Shown here piece after piece: positions 58,421 to 64,000 of a stretch of 64,000 nt of DNA. This DNA is from Lucifuga dentata (taxonomy: Eukaryota; Chordata; Actinopteri; Ophidiiformes; Bythitidae): NCBI GenBank assembly GCA_014773175.1, contig VXCM01002168.1:16001-80000 (forward strand), read 5' to 3'. The notes beneath the pieces are model-generated. The model saw nothing but the letters and a program-made list of their open reading frames with translations. It had not been told where the DNA came from and searched no databases. How positions within the stretch are numbered: position 1 is the first letter of the stretch; every line of letters starts with the position of its first letter. Position numbers and translations under genes: made by a program.

Positions 58421-61057
58421 GCAGTAACCATGATACAGCAAAGATGCAGAATTCCTCAATTTAAATAGCATATCAGGAATGAGCAGAGCAGCAAAACTGA
58501 ATTTAAATGTGACCACATCCAGAAATGGAACGAAAAGTCAGCTGTAAAACGCACACACACATACATACACACACCAGTCTCTGTGGTTCGTGGACAAACA
58601 AAATAAGGAGATAGGAAGGAGTAAAAGGAGAAGTTACCTGCTTTTCTGTCCCGCTCTCTCTCTTTCTCACACACAGACACACACACACACACACACACAC
58701 ACACCACAATATAAATATTACCCAGGGTTATTCGGTAGACAAAATTCCAAAAGATAACGTGAAATAACAAGCCAGTACTACACAGCATGTTGCAATGAGA
58801 AATCGTGTTGCGGCTTTCCAAGGAAGTCAGAGCATGGTTGTTGGCTTCATGCTTTGTCAACACACGCACACACACACACACACATGCACAGAAATCGGCT
58901 TTCAGCTGGGTCTGCTGTGTGCCAAGGTTATGAAATAATCTGTGTACATACTCCTTTCAACACAATTCTTTACTTTTTTTGCCTCCATTCAAGCTGAGAT
59001 ACGACTATGGAAAGATAAAAATAGAATACTGCTGACCTCTTCTTTCTCTCCCCCTCACTCCATCGCGCCCTCTCTCTCACTCTGCATCATTCTCACTGTT
59101 ACTCTCTCGCCCTCTCCCTCCAGTCTGATATTGTTGCAGCTGTCTTGCTCTAGTTGAGTAATCCTCGTGCAGTAACCCTTACCCGGGCAGATGGGCGATG
59201 AAGTTTGGGCTTTGTGGGGTTTACTTTTTTTTCAGTGGGAAATGTGGCTTTCATTAAGACAGGCAACACAATACATTCTCATAATAAACAAAACATACAG
59301 AACCACGCCAAGCAAGTACAGTGAATCACCAGCGAAATGTGGTGAAGTGATTGTTTGTTACAGTTTTGCTGCAAATTTGCGTAAAAGTGAATGTCAAACT
59401 GTTTGAACTGGCTCAAATTACGGGTCACCGCAGTATTTGGATAGAGCTAAACAGCGAAATAATTCAGGGGTAAATGTACCCACGCTTGGTTTACTGACAG
59501 TTTCCCAAGATCCCAATTGCACCAAAAAAAAATCTCCAGATGAGGTAAAAGGGGCATTTAGCCACATTGATATCATCAGCAGAAATGCCGTTTGTTTTTG
59601 GAACCCACACACGGCAAATATGTAAATGGAATTACATGTTCGCATGTGGACCGAACAAGGAAATGCACGCAAAAGCAAACAGGTGGCAGGCAGCTGGGAT
59701 CGCAACTTTAAACTAGCCGTGTGTATTGAAAATATTAACTCATGAAGACATCGGATTGTTGTGAAGAACAAGCGAGTGTCTGCTGTCGATTAAGGCTCGA
59801 TCAAATGTGACAGAAATTAGAACAACTGTGTAAAACTGCCTTTTCTCTCCAGCTGTTGTAGGTATTGTTCTAAAACATCTTCCTCCAGTACTTACAAAGA
59901 GAAGCTGGATTTTAGATGCACAAATCATATGGCGTAATAAATTTAAACCAGCTAAACCGCTGCAATCTGCAGATGTAATTAAAGGTGTAAAGACTGTCTG
60001 CGAAGTTCACAGCTTCAAATGCTTTTGAGGAAAGTTTGCTGAGAACAGTGTGGATTTAGAACAGGGTGCTAAAGCGATCATCTGCGGCTGTGTAATTGTT
60101 CTTCCCATATAGTTTAATAAATGTGATGTCAAATGTTAATTATGTTTACTTGTATTATGTTTCTAATATAAATTAAAATGTTTCTGGAATGAGTGTCAGG
60201 ATATGGAAACAAGACTGGTCACTCACCAGAATCAAGGCAACAACTCTTGATTCTAGAAAATTCTTCTAATTCTTCTACTCTTGCCATATGAAGCAGTTTG
60301 GATTGAGTCCTTCCCACTTGCTCTGGAAACAAACACAAGACTTCGAAAACAGCAAAATGTTATTTTTAGGCCTCATTTCTTGTTTCCAGGCTTGGCAGAA
60401 ATTAATTTAGACTGTCTAGTTTACAGAAAAGCTGACATTGTGGTGATTCAGTGGTTGGCCAATCAGAGATGAAGAAATTGATCTACTGCCTTATTCTGTG
60501 GTCATGATGAGGAAGTTCTGTTATAGAGAATTATGTTGCAGATACTCAGATTTTGTCATCTGAAGCTGTTGAACATGTCATTGCTGTGGTTCCAGTGTAG
60601 GTCTAGAAAAGCTTTATGCTGTTTTTCAAGCGCAGAGAAAATCTATTAATAAATGATTTGACCCATGCTGACACTCAGTATTCAGGACCTCATGGCATCA
60701 GAATGTAATGATAATTTAAAACCAGACTGTTTGCATGATGATAGAAGATGAAAATGATTTTATTCTGATCATATAATTCACTTTCTCCATGGAGTAATCC
60801 ACAAATATGTAAATGCATGAAAATGATTAAAATACTTCCTCTGGTGAGTCTGCAAAACATATGAATGTGTGTGTGTTGGCATATTTTATGGTAATTGTTT
60901 GTCTCAAAACAGCCGTCAAAGACAACATATCTTTTTCTTTGTGCCCTCTGTTGTCCTGTGTGTTTTTGATTTTGTAGATTTTGAAAAGTTTTCTTTTAAT
61001 TAAGTACATTTACTGATTTTTTTTTTTTTTAAGTTTCAGTTTACATTTTTGTCTTTG

Positions 61058-61091
<34 letters not shown>

Positions 61092-61394
61092 CTTCCCCCC
61101 CCATTGAGTAAAGCTCAAACAACCCTCATTGGCATGACTGTCAAATCTGTGTTGCCAAAGCAATAAAACTCATAACAATCTGGAACATGTGTATGTGTGT
61201 GTGTTGGGCGAGTGTGCGTGGTGATGTATTTCTCATCAGTCCTGGTCATCCTTACCCAACCCTTTTCCCAGAATTCACCACTGACTCATTCAAAATAAAT
61301 TGAGTCAGCTATTTAACTTTTAAAAGTCATGAAAAACAAGAATAAATTCTTGAATCAAATGATTGTGATGTGCTTTGCTGTCACACCTCTCTGC

Positions 61395-61427
<33 letters not shown>

Positions 61428-62645
61428 CATCCGACCTGGAATCAGAATGGCCAGTTTCTTGCCTGGTTTCACACCTGAGGTTAGCTTGGAATTAATGAAG
61501 CCAGGAGCAATACCTTCAGCTTCATCATTAGAATAATCCTGTGAAGGGCTGCCTGAAGAAGTACATAAGATGTTTGAGCCGCAGGTTATAAGAAAGGTGG
61601 TGTAAAGTCTTTAAAGCTAAGAATGGAGGCGTGGTGACATGCAAACAGGCTTGATGACACATGACACAGACAGCAGCATCCACACATCGTGATTAATGGC
61701 TTTAATTAACATCTTTATATAATTTCATAACACACAACAAACACCAGTTGCGGTACGGAAAATCCATATTTCCCATGTGACATTCATGTCACATTAATGC
61801 ACACGTGACTTTGAAATGTCATGTTATAATGATGATTTTCTAATGAAAATATGACTAGGTGTAATACAACATATGGTAAACGTGATCCATGCGCACATGA
61901 GAATTTACATGTGTGTGATTAATGGACATGGCTGACTTATTTTAAATGGTGAAGGCATTGTGATGATTGATTTTGATTTTGTGATGATTGATTTTTGGCT
62001 GCTTTGATTGAAGACAGGAACTGATTAGACAAGGTAGATTATTGAACATTAAACCTGGCCTGAGTAAATACATATATTTGATTTATTATATATTTTTGTG
62101 CATTGAGAAAACAATAGTAGGTCACTGCTTTAGTTTGTCTGATTCATGTACAACATTACGTGGATGTACTGTACATATGTGTGTGTTCATGAGGTACCTG
62201 AGTGTGTGTGTGTGTGTGTGTGCTGCATCTGGGCTTCCAGTGTGTTCATCAGCATGCATCTTTGTAGATTCCCAGTCAGTGTGTGCAATTGTATGTGTGT
62301 GTGTGTGTGTGTGTATTTGTTTGTGGGTGTGTGTGAGACACCATGACAGTCATGCCCCCTTTTTCGTAGAGGTTGAAGTGTGAATGGCTGATCGTCACCA
62401 TGGTGATCTAGAACCTGCTGTCAACACCTGTAGTCATCATACCCTAGCTAAGACGTCAAAATGTGTCTGTGTGTCAGTTTGTGTGCGCGCTGGTCTATTT
62501 GAATAAATTCACACGCACACACAGAGTTGAACAGTGTTTTCTGTTGTATTTAAAATATAAAGATGACAGGTTTTTCAAGTAGGAAGTTCTGATTTACCGT
62601 ATCTCTTACGTGACATGAATGCAACATTACTGTGAAGTTGTGACA
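58421..62645. other. Gene-free region
   Basis: No exon is supported. It has (AC)n at 58675-58703 and 58863-58884, (CT)n at 61057-61085, a poly-T run at 61398-61423, (TG)n at 62203-62222 and 62293-62313, and an X-box-like palindrome at 62394-62407. The rest is AT-rich unique sequence. Confidence 0.6.
62394..62407. promoter_or_regulatory. X-box-like palindrome
   Basis: GTCACCATGGTGAT has opposed half-sites differing from the RFX consensus in each arm. Confidence 0.3.
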
Positions 62646-62659
62646 CATTAGATAGATGG

Positions 62660-62960
62660 TAGATGTAGATGGCGGTGCGCAGGTTCTCAGCGGCTCTAGG
62701 CTTTACCCTTTTGGGCATTTTTGCCAATCCTACTCCCTGCTGTCAATCCTACTCCCTGCTGTCAATCCTACTCCCTGCTGTCAATCCTACTCCCTGCTGA
62801 CAGAGCAATATTTATTATTATTATTATTAGTTTTCACTTTATGCACTTTACAATGTATGTTATATTTCATGTGGTCCTGCACTTTAAGGCAAAGCTCTAA
62901 TCTCGTTGTACTAGTACAATGACAATAAAGTCTGATTCTGATTCTGATTCTGATTCTGAT
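62660..62960 (+). mobile_element. Non-LTR retroposon 3' end with internal minisatellite
   Basis: The right part (CGTTGTACTAGTACAATGACAATAAAGTC followed by (TGATTC)n, up to about 62960) has the familiar 3' terminus of teleost LINEs: an 'AATCTCGTTGTA...ACAATGACAATAAAG' word and a short repeat tail. The left edge begins near AGATGGCGGTGCGC, which resembles a LINE 5' start, so the copy may be internally deleted. Four 19 bp units (CAATCCTACTCCCTGCTGT) lie at 62725-62800, followed by (ATT)n. Confidence 0.55.
62725..62800. repeat. 19 bp minisatellite, four copies
   Basis: Units start at 62725, 62744, 62763 and 62782 and are identical except for the final base of the last unit. Confidence 0.95.
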
Positions 62961-63163
62961 TACTCTGTCTGGTGGAGCTGAAGTCAGACTCTATGGGGAT
63001 TTACAGTAAATACCCAAAACTGAGGAAGGTAACATCAGATGTGGCCAAAATTGTCTTCTTCAAGCTAAAGTTTAAGAGTGAATGACAGAAAAATGGAGGA
63101 GAGAACAGAGTGTCATCCTTCCATCTGAGAACAGTCGGTGTCAAAAGGTTATCATTAGACTCA

Positions 63164-63244
63164 CTCTCCTGGAACTTTGTGTAAGCGTGCGTGCGTGCGT
63201 GCGTGCGTGTGTGTGTGTGTGTNCTCTCCTGGAACTTTGTGTAA

Positions 63245-63275
<31 letters not shown>

Positions 63276-63293
63276 TGTGTGTGTGTGTGTGTT
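63164..63293. repeat. (GCGT)n/(GT)n with assembly duplication (n at 63223)
   Basis: CTCTCCTGGAACTTTGTG plus a GCGT and GT run occurs on both sides of the n (63164-63222 and from 63224). The right copy has more GCGT units. Confidence 0.88.
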
Positions 63294-63352
63294 TCATGCA
63301 TGTGTTTTCCATCTGGTTCCACCCAGTCCCTCAACACTGACTTCATACTGAC

Positions 63353-63431
<79 letters not shown>

Positions 63432-63433
63432 TC
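63353..63433. repeat. (CTTT)n microsatellite
   Basis: About 20 tetranucleotide units with one CTTC interruption, continuing into a pyrimidine-rich stretch to about 63560. Confidence 0.95.
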
Positions 63434-64000
63434 CTCTCTCATCTTTCGTATGTCTCTCTGCCCCGTCTCCCTTGCTTTCTCTCCCTTTTGCCTCCCTTTT
63501 CCTCACTTAATTCTTTTCTTCTCTCCATCCTTCCACACCTCCTTTACTTTCATCAGTGTAACATAACACCTTGATCTCATGCTTGTGTCAGTGTGCGTGT
63601 GCATGTGTGTGTGTGTGCGCGCGCATATGTCACACTGTGATGTCATCACCTGAACTTTCCCCAACTAGATTCCACATTCATACAGTCATCCTCTCTCTCT
63701 CTCTCTCTCACACGCACACACACACATCACAGAAAATCATTTCCTATAAATATCACTCTTTCTGTATTTCAATGAGAGAACAAATATGTGAATGTTTTCA
63801 TTTGGTTACAATGCAGTGTCACTTATTCTGTCAACTTATTTGAATCATGTGCCATTTTTATATAATTTATTTCATATATTATATCATTTTATATCATTTT
63901 CCTTACACAAGTAGATGGCTCTGCCTTGGTCTTTCTTGTTTGAAGATACTGACACATTACTAGTCAGAGAGATTGCTGCCAGAGAATTCCTGAAACACAA

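Noticed and set aside
20116..64000. Large coding exon of hivep2
   Set aside because: HIVEP2's main coding exon is several kilobases of continuous frame; no such frame exists here, so any coding exons must lie outside the window.

Overview
The window is nuclear DNA from a bony fish, most likely a percomorph-type teleost. It holds one spliced protein gene, very many (CA/TG)n, (CT/GA)n and tetranucleotide microsatellites, and relics of teleost-type LINEs, tRNA-derived SINEs and MITEs. Nothing prokaryotic, viral or CRISPR-like was seen. The assembly is a gap-closed draft: 24 single n characters mark joins. Eleven of them are flanked by the same 59-67 bp on both sides, and the other 13 lie in or at the edge of homopolymers or microsatellites.

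Left part (1-10.96 kb): androgen-induced gene 1 (aig1) on the minus strand, in five coding exons (10709-10569, 7357-7202, 4540-4439, 521-406, 283-37). All introns are GT-AG. The predicted protein, once the artefactual exon-5 duplication is discounted, is 232 residues if it ends at the first stop. It keeps Thr43 and His134, the residues known in mammals to be needed for hydrolysis of fatty-acid esters of hydroxy fatty acids (FAHFAs). A moderately CpG-rich segment spans the start of intron 1 and exon 1.

Middle (10.96-20.1 kb): intergenic DNA with LINE scraps, poly-A/T joins and possible conserved noncoding blocks, leading to a strong CpG-rich island at about 19.2-20.1 kb. On the plus strand the island ends in a near-consensus splice donor at 19907. 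In human the divergent neighbour of AIG1 is HIVEP2, whose first exons are noncoding. The island is therefore best read, by inference only, as the promoter and noncoding first exon of a hivep2 orthologue transcribed to the right.

Right part (20.1-64 kb): no coding exon can be supported. It has the character of a very long first intron or a regulatory desert. It contains microsatellites, kilobase-scale pyrimidine/purine tracts, a degenerate LINE reverse-transcriptase 3' end (30.4-31.5 kb), two further copies of a TTAA-flanked MITE whose first copy sits in aig1 intron 1, short retroposon pieces with target-site duplications, several striking inverted repeats, and scattered RFX X-box-like palindromes. 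No wholly new gene system is evident. The best leads are the MITE family, the hairpins and palindromes, the inferred hivep2 start, and the artefact that would put a false 21-residue repeat into the AIG1 protein.
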